Shown here: one piece after another, positions 1 through 11,246 of the stretch
Layout of the letters: every line of letters starts with the position of its first letter
Numbering within the stretch: position 1 is the first letter of the stretch
DNA from: Penelope pileata
Lineage: Eukaryota > Chordata > Aves > Galliformes > Cracidae
Assembly (NCBI GenBank): GCA_013396635.1
Contig: WBMW01003947.1
Span: forward strand, 172,079-236,078
Direction of reading: 5' to 3'
DNA length: 64,000 bases
Made by a program: the position numbers and the translations under genes
Notes under the pieces: model-generated
What the model was told of the DNA's origin: nothing
What the model saw: the letters and a program-made list of their open reading frames with translations, nothing else
Database searches by the model: none

Positions 1-179
1 GATGGGCATCAGTGTACATGTTTGTTTGAAAGATTTACCCTTAATGTATGTTAGCTTCAGTGTATAACTAACTTGCAGGATGAATTTTTCCTGGGAAATG
101 TGTGAGCCAAGTTCTTAAAGCCAAGTCCTTTTTATGACATTTCAAAGTTGTATTTAAGAAAACAGTATAAAATCAAGAC
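1..179. other. Unique AT-rich DNA, no feature seen
   Basis: Plain AT-rich sequence leading into the GC-rich block that follows. I see no open frame of note, no repeat family and no RNA gene. Confidence 0.5.
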
Positions 180-345
180 CCTGGTGCCTGACAGAACCAG
201 CACTGGCGTCAGCTGAGTGTCATTTGTCAGAGGCACCGGCTCCTCCGAGCGGAGCCAATGGCGGGAGCTGACATGTAGGCTGTCAAATTATGGGAAGGGG
301 GAGGGTGGAGAGAGGGCTGAGATGCTCTGGCTGCTTGTTTTCTCA
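180..345. promoter_or_regulatory. Candidate conserved non-coding regulatory element
   Basis: A block much richer in G+C and CpG than its flanks. It holds five TGACA/TGTCA cores: TGACAG at 189-194, TGTCA at 218-222, TGTCAG at 225-230, TGACAT at 269-274 and CTGTCA at 280-285. This is the core bound by TALE homeodomain factors such as MEIS, PBX/PREP and TGIF. A CCAAT box lies at 255-259. An inverted repeat (GGCTCC at 238-243, GGAGCC at 251-256, 7-nt loop) could form a short hairpin. There is no long open frame. Motif density and composition are seen directly; a role as an enhancer or deeply conserved element is inference. It could also be an unrecognised old exon or promoter. Confidence 0.4.
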
Positions 346-3300
346 AATGACTTTATTAAATAATTGGTAGATGCACTGCCCTTTTGATGCGTGTATTGTT
401 TCTTTATTACATTGTATCCCACCTTTCCCTAAGACTATTTTAGCTTACATAAAAGCCCTTACAGCCAACTTCTTATCACCTAGAAAATGAATAATGTGAT
501 CTTTAATGTATTTCATCTTTCTGTTTGGCATTTTATTTAACAAAACCTGTCAGAAAGGGTACTGCTCTGCACACCTAACAGGAAGACCATTTCCATTGTC
601 TTCTAAGAATTTGACCTACTTCTGTTTTTAATAACTTAGAGAAATAATGTTAGAAACATTTTAACCCCCAGGGTTCATCTCCTGTCTAAATGGTTTTCAA
701 ACAGCATGAAGCCTGCAATCTTTTGAAATGAATTTTGAGCAAGCCAACTATTCTTTATTTATCCCCTCTAAAATATAGTTAGCTGTTTTCCCTGCTCCTT
801 CCCAGCCCCTTTCTGTCTGCCACAGAACATGAACCCCTTGTCTGGGCAAGTCTGTGGCAGAAGTGTTTGCTGTGGCAAATATTTGAAGTTAATTTCATAA
901 TCTACATTTAGTATTTTAACTGAATGCAAAAGATATCATGCCTACGTTTTTGCTAACTGAATGCTAGACCTTAATTTAGTATGGAAATGCTTTTAGCCCA
1001 GTCTTACTACTCTCAAGACTCAGAATTGGCAAATTTGCTTATTCATGCTACAGTAGGTCTGTAAGGAGCATTTACAAGTACCAGAATTTTAAGTTGCCAG
1101 TCATAGTTTTTTGTTTGTTTGTTTTAGTTCTGAACCTTTGTAAATCTATGCTTTGCCTATCAGGTATGCCAATCTTTTCTATTATGAATTAAAATTGGCA
1201 CAAAGAAAAGTGTTCTTCATGTACATAACCCCACCTTGTGCTACTTTCAGATGTCCATTAAAGGATGATAATAATGATAAAGATAACTTTCATGGGACCC
1301 AATTAGTTTTGTGTTTGTTTAATACAAATGTTAGTTGATTATCTTTAAATAATGTTTTCCCTGTGCTGTTGCAACACATCAAAGGTGTTTTGTGGTCAGC
1401 ATCATGTACTTCATCATATTTTGAAACCTTTATATACATGCAGAACCAAGTATATCAGAAGTAAGACTAATAATTTCTTGTACCTTAGAGATTTTGCTTT
1501 TTTAAGGTGTTTTCTGTACCTGAGAGACGTGTACTATGCTTCCGTGTTCTCCTTGTGTCATATGGAATGTGGGGGAGGAAGAGGAAAATAAAAAATAAAA
1601 CCATCTGAAATTTATTTTTTTATTCCAAAAGTCCAGGATTTTATTAGCATGTCATTTGAGCCAAGGTGATGGATGTGTTTTCGTGTGTTTATTCCTCTGT
1701 GTGGGTTTATGGAAAGATAGCCAGAAAGTGATGGTCCTGAACACAGGGTTTGACAATGAACCCACAAACTCTTGGAAATGTAGTGAGAATGCCAGTATAT
1801 GAACTGTCCAGGTAACGTTAGCACTAGTGAAGCAACTGACTGCCAGCCAAAAGCAACTATAAAATATATGTGTTTCCTGGCGGTACAACTAGGAGCAAAA
1901 CTGTATCAGACAAGTAAGGGTAGCTATAGTCTGAGTATACTTTAAAGGGTGTAAAAATGACATTGTAGTAAACAAAAAAGGCATTTTGTCAGAAGCTGTT
2001 TCAAGTAGTGTGGACTACAGAGAAGCAAATACAATACACGATTAAAGTGGTACAGTGGCTGGGGCAAGTGATGTCCCAGGTGAGGATAAAGCTACTTGTA
2101 ACAACAGTGAGAAACTTTTATGATGATAGTAGAAGGAAGAATAGGATTTTACAACTACTTACCACATTATACACAATATAACATAAATTATGTAATAACA
2201 ACCTGCAACTTACTGCCGTTCACATTGAAAACAATTTTATAGACATTTACTGCTGATTTGTACAGCCTAGCTTTCCTTTCCATTACATTTGATCTGCCTT
2301 TTTGATGCCAAACCAAATAAAAATAAACATGGCATTCAGTTTTGGCTTGCCTAATTGAATAAACAAATATTGCACGTGCCTTTTAGTTTTTTTGTAAGAA
2401 AAATAGAAATGAAAAGCTTATGTTCAAGAACATCTTTCTTTAAACTGATAAAAACTTGAAATTAATCTACAGGTGAACATACTAACTTTTCAGAGCAAAA
2501 AATGCTACCTACCAAGATTGAATGAAATTTAATTTGATTAAAATATATAAATATAATTTCTTGGTTCCTTTTAAATCCCACTATGTACAGTTGATTTGAT
2601 CATTGTTCTATATGCTTCATCTATTGCAAAATGAGGTGGATGCATGGGTGTATGATATCTCTTGTTGAATATGTTGACTAGCTTTTTGAAAAGCAACTTA
2701 GTAAATCCCTGAATTAATGCAGTCATTAATGAGAATCTGTCTTCTCTTGTCCCCGATATTCTAAATTGATGATACTGAATTGTTTATTTACATATTTTGT
2801 AGAGACACACATGGATTTTAGACAGCCAAAAATGCTTTGACTTTTCATTGTTGTGCAGGTTCTTGCATTTTGTGAGAACCTAATAATCTGTAACAGTGAA
2901 GAAAATTGGTAGAAAATGAATATATTACTGCAAATGCATTAAATAAACTTTTTATGTGTTCTTAGGACATGTCGAGTCACCTCAGCGTACTAAAGAATAA
3001 CTGGGAACTGAATTTGATCAATGCTATGTCAAAGGTCCTAGTTCTTTTCATGGCATAACTCTTCTCTTGTAGCCCAAACTGGAATGAAATGTTTTGTGCA
3101 GATATTTACTGATGTGTTTCTTCTATAATTTTTTTTTTTTTTTAATTTTATAGTGGAAAAAAGGTTCTTTCTGAACAGCTTTTCAATGCAGTATTTAAAT
3201 AGATTTTAGTATTTTAGACTTAAGATATTAATAGAGAACCTTTAGAGGAATGTTTCCATTCTTCCTTATGGGGAAAAGAATATAATTTCTTAAATGAAGA

Positions 3301-3932
3301 AGAAATCTTTCTAAGGTGAAAGAAGTTTGTTTCATCCTCGGAGACCAGTAGGTTTTCATAGTACTGCTAAGTATGAAAGGTCACATTATTCCCTACTTTC
3401 TTGTGCTCAGTAACAGGTGTTGCTTTGCTTCAGGCACTGTTGAAGTTTATTGCTCCAGTTAGGATGAGTGTAGTAAGGTTTATATACTAAATGAAACAAA
3501 GAGTTCTATTATAAGACATGTATTGCTTTTTCCTTTCTATTTCTAACAACATAGCTGCCCAGTGGCATTTAACCAACATTCAGAATGCTGAGTGAAGAGA
3601 TTAAAGTATTCCTACCATTTGCAAGTAGGGCAAGGATTTATTTTTTTATACTTCGTATTAGCCATGCTTCCATGCAAAAAAACACAAGTGCTCCCAGATA
3701 TTACTAGTCACTTAAGCTTGCCGACACTTCAAATAGATAGACTAGATATGTATCTGTATATGTCTACGTAAATTATATCCCTTGTCACTGAAGTGCTCTA
3801 TAGTCTTCCACACAACAGTTTACGGCATTTTTTCAAGTAAAATTTTCTGTGTAGGAAAGATAATGTAACTGTGTGAGCTAATAAAAACTGTGTCGTGACT
3901 TGCTTTGAGTGTCCTAGGCAGATCTGTTTAAT

Positions 3933-3954
3933 CTAGACCTGTTCTAGATCTGTT
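3933..3954. repeat. Two 11-bp tandem units with TGTTCT half-sites
   Basis: CTAGACCTGTT followed directly by CTAGATCTGTT, then CTAGAGG. TGTTCT, the steroid-receptor half-site, occurs at 3940-3945 and 3951-3956 in direct orientation. The spacing is not that of a classical inverted response element, so the repeat is certain and any receptor binding is speculative. Confidence 0.6.
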
Positions 3955-4294
3955 CTAGAGGAATGAGAACATTTAATGTATGTTTTTGGATGGCCAGTCA
4001 GCTTTTTAGTGTTGCAAATAATTCAAACAAATTTCTTACCTTTGAAATAATACGATTTCAGATATACAAGGAGGAATGTGAATTGACACACAGCGGAAGC
4101 CTGCTGTGGACTCTGCCAAAGCCTGTCTTTTGCTCTTCTGCCTCTGCATAAGTTACTTCATACTTCTATCCTTCGGATGCACTACCTGTTTTGTTTTGTT
4201 AATTTGGACTGAAAAAAATTTGAAATGCTAGGTCTCAACAGAATTAAATAGAGCACAGTAAGTTTCTATGATATTTTTGTGCTGGAAAATGATT

Positions 4295-4362
4295 ATATAT
4301 TTATCACTATATACATATCCGTTTATATGTATGTACATATATATGTATATGCATGTATATGT
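4295..4362. repeat. TATG/TA-rich simple repeat
   Basis: A degenerate alternating purine-pyrimidine tract built from TATA, TATG and CATA units. It is likely length-variable and easily melted. No other function is visible. Confidence 0.7.
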
Positions 4363-7300
4363 TGCTCTAAGAAGTAGTAGTGCTGTTTATTATAACACCA
4401 TACCAACTTTTTATTTATCGGCGAAAGTTATTGGAAGCGTAATGGACGCGTTCTGAACGTGATCTTCTCTGGAAATGCTAAACGTGCTTTGCTTTACTTA
4501 CCTGAATTACTGGCTAGTTAACAGATAACATTTGGCTGTAGGTCCCATTCATCTTTTAATCAGTCATTCTCAAGCTAATTTGATCAAGTTATTTATTGAT
4601 GGATCTTATAAATTCTCAGAAAATCTTGTCTATGGATAAGTTGCAATAGTAGAAACTAAAGCTTCTTTAGCTCATAATGCATCCTGTTGGCTGTTTATGC
4701 AATTCCTCTTCAGTATCTTCACTCTTACATGCTTAAGAAGAGCCACGCTTTTCTGCTTTGGGAAGAACTAATTTGTACCTGACACAGCAAAAATTAGCTT
4801 TCACCTCTTAAACAATGGTAATAATGAAGAAAAAATATATTTTTTATTATTACATTGCATATGTTGATTTTATATTATTATAATATTTATATTATTTTTG
4901 TTTAAGTAGATTTGTGGATGCTTATATTGTTTCTAAACTTTCTGATCTGTGTTAAGTGGATACAATTTTTCTTTCACAGAAGGAGTCATTTTAGGATGGG
5001 AATTTAGCTCCTATTGGGAAAAGAAATTATAGTTCTAAATATTCTGGTAATTTAGTAGCTTTACTTGAGATCCATGTATTTGGCATTTGGAGAACAACCC
5101 AAGACTTGTGTAGGTATGTACGTGAAGATCACTATTTCAGTTGATCTTTTCAACCAGTAATATGGGGGCAGGTAGAAGAGTAGAGGGAGGGAAGAAAATA
5201 AAAGTTGATTGCTGATTATTACAAAACTGAAGAAGATTGGTCAACAAATGTATTTTTCAGCTCATTATACTTTCATTAAAATATGAATAGCTAGATTTCA
5301 CTTGTATACAATACTACATGGTATTTTTAATGCTAAGATTTCAGTATTTCCTGCTGAAACCTGACCTGAATATATGATGTTTCCTACTTTCATATGACTG
5401 CATTAACTCTTTGATAGTAGCAGAACACTTTAAGTCAATTTTTATGTGAACAGTAAAGGAGATGAGAATATTTCCAGTAAAAGCTAATGGTCAGTAGTTG
5501 TTAATAAATAATTTTCCCTTTGTAACTCAGTCCGTGAGGTTAGCAAAATGGAGTACACAAAGTTTAAAAGGGGTAGATACAATCAAGTGCAACATAAAAA
5601 AAGAAATGAACAATTTTTGTTAGGAAACTATTAGGTAACTGTTTTTAAGTGTCCAAGCCATTTCCATTATAGTGCATATATAAATATTAACAGAAGGAAG
5701 GGCTGTATATTTCTCTTTTAATTTTAAACATGGCTGAGTTAATATTCCTATATTACAATGGAAATTTGTTATTATTTTTAAATATGAGAATGGAAAACTC
5801 GTATGAAAATTAGTATTTTGCCTTATTGATGCAGTAACCCTTGTTCTATTGAGAACTGATTAAAAGAATTATCTGAATACTAATGATATTCAGGCACTGG
5901 AAAGCTGTAGTGAGATGGACTATACCTGAGTCTCAAATTTAATTGTTCAGAGGGAACTGTATTTCTGTAAGTGTGTTTACTTAGCTTAGTTCATCTCTTG
6001 AAAGTTGGGTCCGTATTCCTCTTATGTTGCAATTTTAAATTCTACTGTATAATAATGTTCAGTGATTTTGCAGAAAACATGGAAAGTTTCAGTTTTTTCT
6101 AAGGGAGCATGACTTCCTATTCTCAATTGTCTGAAGGAATTGCTTTAAATTATATTATTTCATATTGTCTCCTTTTAATTGGGTTACTGTGATATGACAG
6201 ATGACAGCTTGTCCCCTTCAGGAAAACATATAATTCTTATTGAGGTGAAAAAAGATTACTTTGACTCTTTCCATCTGCAATGAAATGGAACTCCTGTTTC
6301 CATGATTCTTTTATAATGCATATGAAATTCATATTTTTAGCCATCAACAGGTGGCCCTTAATACTTGATCTGAAATACAGACACACTTTTAACATGTTCC
6401 GGCACTAAGGATTGAAAGTCACCTATCCTTATCATACAGATGTAACTCAACCAAAGTTTGTGTGTCCTTCACAAGTTGTTGGGCTTGACACAGCAGTTAG
6501 TAATTGAAATTCGAAGGTCAGTTCTATGCCTTGTGAATAATCACATGATTGTTAAATCATTCCAAGATGGAATTTCATGCTGTGTCCTAGAATCATAAAG
6601 TTTTATCTTGCATTCCTTTTATGTGCCTTGTTTCATGTTATTATGGGATTTATTTTTCTTTACCGGTTTATTGAAATAGATACTGAAGAGAAAGTTCTTT
6701 AACCGTCAGCTTTTTAAAGAGTAATTTATTTTCTAGTAATGTCATTGTACCCTATGTTACTCAGAAGCAATTTAAAGTTTTTGGCTTAAGTTCAAGTAAC
6801 CTGAAAATAGTTGTGGCATACCTGTAATAAACCTTGCAGTTTCAGAGGTGGACAAGACATTTATGGTGAAATAGCCTTGCTGTTTAGAGTTGGAAGAAGC
6901 ATGAGTGAAAGTTTTCATACCCTAATGTTACATATGTTTGAACACTATGGAAGACATGTTTCAAAAATTGATTTCACTTGTCTATGTATCCAGCTCTATT
7001 CTCCATAGGCAGCTAATGACTTCATTGAACTGAGTGGATTTTAGTTACCAGATGCTAAGTGGCAGAGCTATGTTCATTTAGTTTGTAACTAGCTACCTGG
7101 GGCATTAACAGTAGCAGGTTAATCATGTTCCTGACTGCTATCATTTCAAAGGGAAAATCTGACTGGGTGAATCTGATCTCGTAATTATGATATTGACCAA
7201 TTATTGGCCAACTGAAAATTATCTTAACAAGTCTAAATCTGAGGTATTTATGCACATTAGAGCATTTTGCTTTCACATCTGTGGATTTAAGAACTTTATC

Positions 7301-8031
7301 TTCTAATATTACTCTTTTAGAAAATTCATCTTTGACTATTGCTATTCTAATATTGCTATTATTGGAAAAGTAATGAGGCATGTCATCCATACCTCCTCTG
7401 CTAACTACAGACACAGGAGCAGGTATACTGTCACTTTCTGTACCTGGTATGGAAATGTGTGGAAGTCCAGTTTCAAAGAAACTAAAATGTACATACATAG
7501 AAAAAAAAAAAAAGCTGCGTTGCGCTTTAAATAAATTGGATTTAGTATATAATAAAACAACAGTATACGTAGCATGCCAGCCTCCAACAGCAGAATTACA
7601 TACAAAAAATAAAGATACAGATGTGCAAACTTAATATAAATATGATTAAATATAAATGAAGCATAAAAGCTTTTCTTTTATACTTAAATGTCATAACAAT
7701 AGTTTAGACTTCCAACTTCAGATACATTATTTATTTCTTTAGCTCAGAGGCATTTTATCCAGTGTTTCAGCTCATGGAGAATTAAAAAGTTTCCACAAAT
7801 CTTCCTGAAATCTATTGCTTCAGTATTTCTTGCCTTTTGTGTAATATCCCTGTCTGGAACACATTCCATGACAAAACTGCTCTAATAATTCTGGTCTATA
7901 ACTGCTGTTGATCTCCTGTGTTTTGCCTTTCATCTATATTTTAATTTGTAAATAATGGGTCTGAACCTTTACAGACCTTCAAAATCAGCCACACTATTTC
8001 ATTTTCTTGTACTATACTTGGCCCCTCTGTA

Positions 8032-8580
8032 TGTGGACTGCTCTGAAAGTAATGCCTTCTATTTTATTATGTTGGCCCACGACATCAGAGGCAGGTGGTG
8101 GTGGTATGGCAGTAGAGGTTGAAACTTCCCACCAATGTTCTGTTGCATTTTGTTGCTGTGCGACAGATGGCAGCAGAGGGGCAGTCTGACCAAATGGCAT
8201 CTGACATGGAAGTGCAGATGAAACAAGATGTGGAATTGAATTCCTCCAAGCAGAAAAAATTGCACCCATTGCCATTCATTGATGCTTGCTGAACATTTAT
8301 GGAGACCAAACAGTGGATGTGAGCACAGTGAGGCAGTGGTGGTGCATTTCAGCAGTGGCAACAACCACAGTGGGGCACCTCCACTGGTGGGGATTGTTAG
8401 GAGCATGGCTTGCAGGATCTTGTTCATCACTGACAAAAATGCACAGCTAATGGTGGCGACTGTGTTGAAAAAGAGTATTTTCTAGTTGAGAATTTGCTTT
8501 ATCAAATAGTGTTATTGTGCTCCTTGTATCTGTTGCAATTTCCATGGAAATAGTCAGGAAGTATTGTTTTTGAAGTGACC
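8032..8580 (+). mobile_element. Mariner-type DNA transposon (Galluhop/Mariner1_GG), copy 1, internally deleted
   Basis: A 549-bp non-autonomous mariner copy with TA at 8030-8031 and 8581-8582, the expected mariner target duplication. The left end carries CTCTGAAAGTAATGCC; the right end is a decayed inverted copy. A transposase start can be traced at ATG 8206, but one base has been lost soon after it relative to copy 3, and an in-frame TGA lies at 8280-8282. After about codon 50 the sequence jumps to the 3' end of the element, so the catalytic domain is missing. The family name is from memory of the chicken consensus; relatedness to the copies at 10988, 29322 and 47596 is seen directly. It could move only with transposase supplied in trans. 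Confidence 0.9.
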
Positions 8581-8747
8581 TATGTATGTCATGCTATATG
8601 GCACTTCTTTTCATCTGGCATCTACAACTTTGTACTAGAAACAGAGTAGCTGTGGTAATAAAGAAAAGAGATGATGAGAACTACTTTCCAAACAGGTCAT
8701 AAACCAAATAGACTTGGTGAAACAAAAGTAGTAATTTCTCCATCTGT

Positions 8748-8850
8748 GTAACCTGCACTAGGAGTCCTTGCTTGAGCAGGACAGTTGGAGCAGATGGCCT
8801 CCAGAGGAGAGATCCCTTCCAACCTCAGTCACTCTGAGATTCTGTGATTC
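8748..8850 (+). mobile_element. CR1 LINE 3' tail
   Basis: About 100 bp of a 5'-truncated CR1 3' untranslated end, with the usual motifs GATGGCCTCCAGAGG and ATCCCTTCCAACC and a terminal ATTCTGTGATTC. CR1 is the dominant avian non-LTR retrotransposon and most copies are truncated like this. It carries no coding sequence. Confidence 0.9.
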
Positions 8851-10987
8851 ACTACCTTGTACTTAAAGAATTGAGTTATGAAGATATTTACACCTGGGAA
8901 ACAAAAGGAGCATATTTTCATGTACAGGCCTACGTCCATTGTATTTTTCATTTTCTTCCAGCCCTTCCAGTTTTCTTGCTGGTTTTCTCTAGTGTTCTGA
9001 GAGATTAGTTCTCTTGCGTGTACTCTGACTCAGATATCTTGAGGTGGAGCTTTCGTGAAGGTTACAAACTTAAAAATACCACTTTATTCCCCATTCCTGT
9101 TTGGGATTTGGATCTGGAATATTCATCAGGGTAAAAGTACAGCAGTGTCTCCGCTGATCTCCCCAAAGAATTTCCAAGACCTTTGGATAATTGCCGTGTA
9201 AAATGGTCATTACCTCCTGCAGGGAGTATCTGTAGCAGACTGACCTGTCCTGTGAAAGTATAATAACCTTAGGAATCCCCTGACTACTGATCCTTTCTAC
9301 CCTTTCTAACTCAATGGTATTTGGAATATTCAGGTCACAAATACTGAAATTACCCCTTAAAAAATTAGGCAAATTTTAACGTATATTAGTTTGGTGTATG
9401 TGAGCATTAGTATTTGTTAGGAAGGTATATTTAGATAAAACAAAAACTAAGGTGTTATGCTGCTTATCTATATAATAAACATTTTCAAATTTTCATTGCT
9501 ATGATGCTTAAATTATTGCAGAATATGTTGGTGAGCTGTATGCTGTACAGTTGCTTTAGCAAGAATTCTCAAGATGCTACATACTTCTCACAGCCTGGTC
9601 ATATTCTTTTTGTAGGATTGCATTTTGCAAGTAGATGTGGCTTGTGGCGAAGTCACTGCCTCTGAAAATACCACAGTCACAAAAAGGTATGCATGCTGAT
9701 CTGCAGCTGAGCTAATATATGACTATTTATGGCAGCCAAGCGGGAATCAGAGATTAAGTCATAATAAGGTAGGGATTGTATGAGCTAGAGACACACTCGC
9801 TTGTTGCATGAAGTAGAAGAAGGATTTTAGAGATGATTTAGGGCATTGCTTATCCTCTGCAAAATGAAAATAAATGACTTTTCCATAATACACATTTTTG
9901 AACAATCCTACACAGTAAGATCACATGCTTAGGCTCTCTTTCTCAAGCAGAATACATGTCAATGCATCAACATACTTCTAATTTTAGGATTTACTTTTAG
10001 AACTGTATTTAGAAAGGATTTGACCAGACACTCAGTGGTGTATGAAAACAAGCAAAACCTTAGGGAAAACAAAGGTAAGGGCTAACTTCAAGATAGTAAA
10101 TTTTTGTTTTTCCATCCTTCATTCAAATCTTCATTCTTTCATTCACCTCTACCCTCCCCCAACTTCCCTCCAATCTTATTGTTCAACTCCTTATGCAGTA
10201 CTTTGGATAAAGATTTTTAGACTTGAAAAATTTTGCCTTAGCGTACTTGTGACTGTGGGTTTCCGTAAATGCCATTTGCCGTCTATATGTTCACAGGTAT
10301 TTCACTGGGTTTCAGTTGAGGGAACAGAGGTGGAATGCTGGTAAGGAAGAAGTGCTTTGGAACTTGCATAATACATATCTTTATGTATATGAAACTTACC
10401 TTACCCCACCCCCCCCCAACAAAAAAAACAGTGTTGGTAAGGAAGTGCCTTCCGTTTGTGCTCTCCCTGAGGGAGGGACTTCTGTGCCCTGGCTTTTCTG
10501 ATCCTGGTTGCACGCCAGGCCTCTCACTTGCAGAGATCCCTATCAGCTCAACGCTTGCTTCCATCTGTACCCTCACACTGAGGATGTGCAGGCTGGTCAG
10601 GGTACAAAAGGAAGTGGCTAAGCTTCATGTTCTTAGTACAACACACATTTGCTCTGAAAATGAAGACAGAGAAGTCCGTTACATATATGCAGGTGTAGGA
10701 ACAGTGAAGTTGAATCATCATCTGTGCCACCATCAGGATGGAAATGCAGACAGAAAGGAATTTGTGGTGATGATGAACCAATATCTGTACAAACCACAGA
10801 TTTTCATATTCTTAGTATTTACAAAACTGCTTCATTTAGATCTTAAGTGCTTAAAATGCCTATGAACTTATAAAATGGCAGGCTAGTCCAATTATGCAAT
10901 TCTTTTCTGTTACTAGCATAGATAACAGCAAGGATTTTGAAAACACCAGAAAACCTTTAAAACTTAATCAGATTAGGTCATAAGATA
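8851..10987. other. Unique DNA between mariner copies 1 and 2
   Basis: No recognisable gene. A minus-strand open frame of 100 codons at 9070-9372 and a plus-strand frame of 176 codons at 10335-10865 are present, neither with a recognisable domain. A block near 9640-9790 is less AT-rich than its surroundings and holds a TTTATGG-type homeobox core and GATTAAGTCATAA; it could be a conserved non-coding element. A C9 run near 10411-10419 followed by an A run lies inside the 176-codon frame. Confidence 0.5.
10335..10865 (+). other. Unassigned 176-codon open frame
   Basis: The second-longest open frame in the window and the longest outside recognised repeats. The predicted product has a PHPPPTKK low-complexity patch near residues 25-31, created by the C-rich and A-rich runs, and a Leu/Phe-rich end. 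I recognise no domain. Part of it (about 10440-10620) is GC-richer, which lowers stop-codon frequency. A frame this long in 64 kb is only mildly unexpected, so it is probably non-coding. Confidence 0.15.
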
Positions 10988-11246
10988 TGAGCTGTGCTCC
11001 GAAAGTAATGGCTCCTATTGTGTTACGTTGTCCCATCACATCAGAGGTGGATGTTGGTTGTATGGCAGTAGGAGCTGAACCTTCCCACTAATATTCCATT
11101 CCATTTTGTTGCTGTGCAACAGGTGGCAGCAAAGGGGCAATGGTGGTGAATATGTGAGAATTTGCTCTATCAGTATTGTTGTGCTCTTTGTATGTGTTGT
11201 AGTTTCCATGGAAATAAATAGGAGGCATTACTTTCAGTGGAATCTT
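10988..11246 (+). mobile_element. Mariner copy 2, MITE-like short derivative
   Basis: About 259 bp with both family ends: left CTCCGAAAGTAATGGC and right GGCATTACTTTCAG. TA lies at 10986-10987 and 11247-11248. The sequence runs from the left end to the GGCAGCAAAGGGGCA block and then jumps to the last ~100 bp of the element, so the entire transposase gene is gone. This is the form from which miniature inverted-repeat elements arise. The orientation matches the other three copies. Confidence 0.88.

Larger units (their letters stand above)
346..8031. other. Unique AT-rich intergenic or intronic DNA
   Basis: About 7.7 kb without a recognisable gene or clear transposon. Minor features are a TTTG-type run near 1107-1125, a 15-T run at 3129-3143, 11-bp tandem units at 3933-3954, an alternating purine-pyrimidine stretch near 4295-4362 and a 14-A run at 7501-7514. 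The longest open frame is a 147-codon minus-strand frame at 7055-7498 that matches no family I know and has no CpG-rich start, so I regard it as probably fortuitous. Confidence 0.55.

Noticed and set aside
8012..8436. Minus-strand open frames up to 125 codons over mariner copy 1
   Set aside because: Antisense shadows of the transposon; the real transposase reads on the plus strand.
9070..9372. 100-codon minus-strand frame with LRGNFSICDLN and a Trp-rich end
   Set aside because: I considered a retroelement fragment, but no diagnostic motif or neighbouring element supports it.
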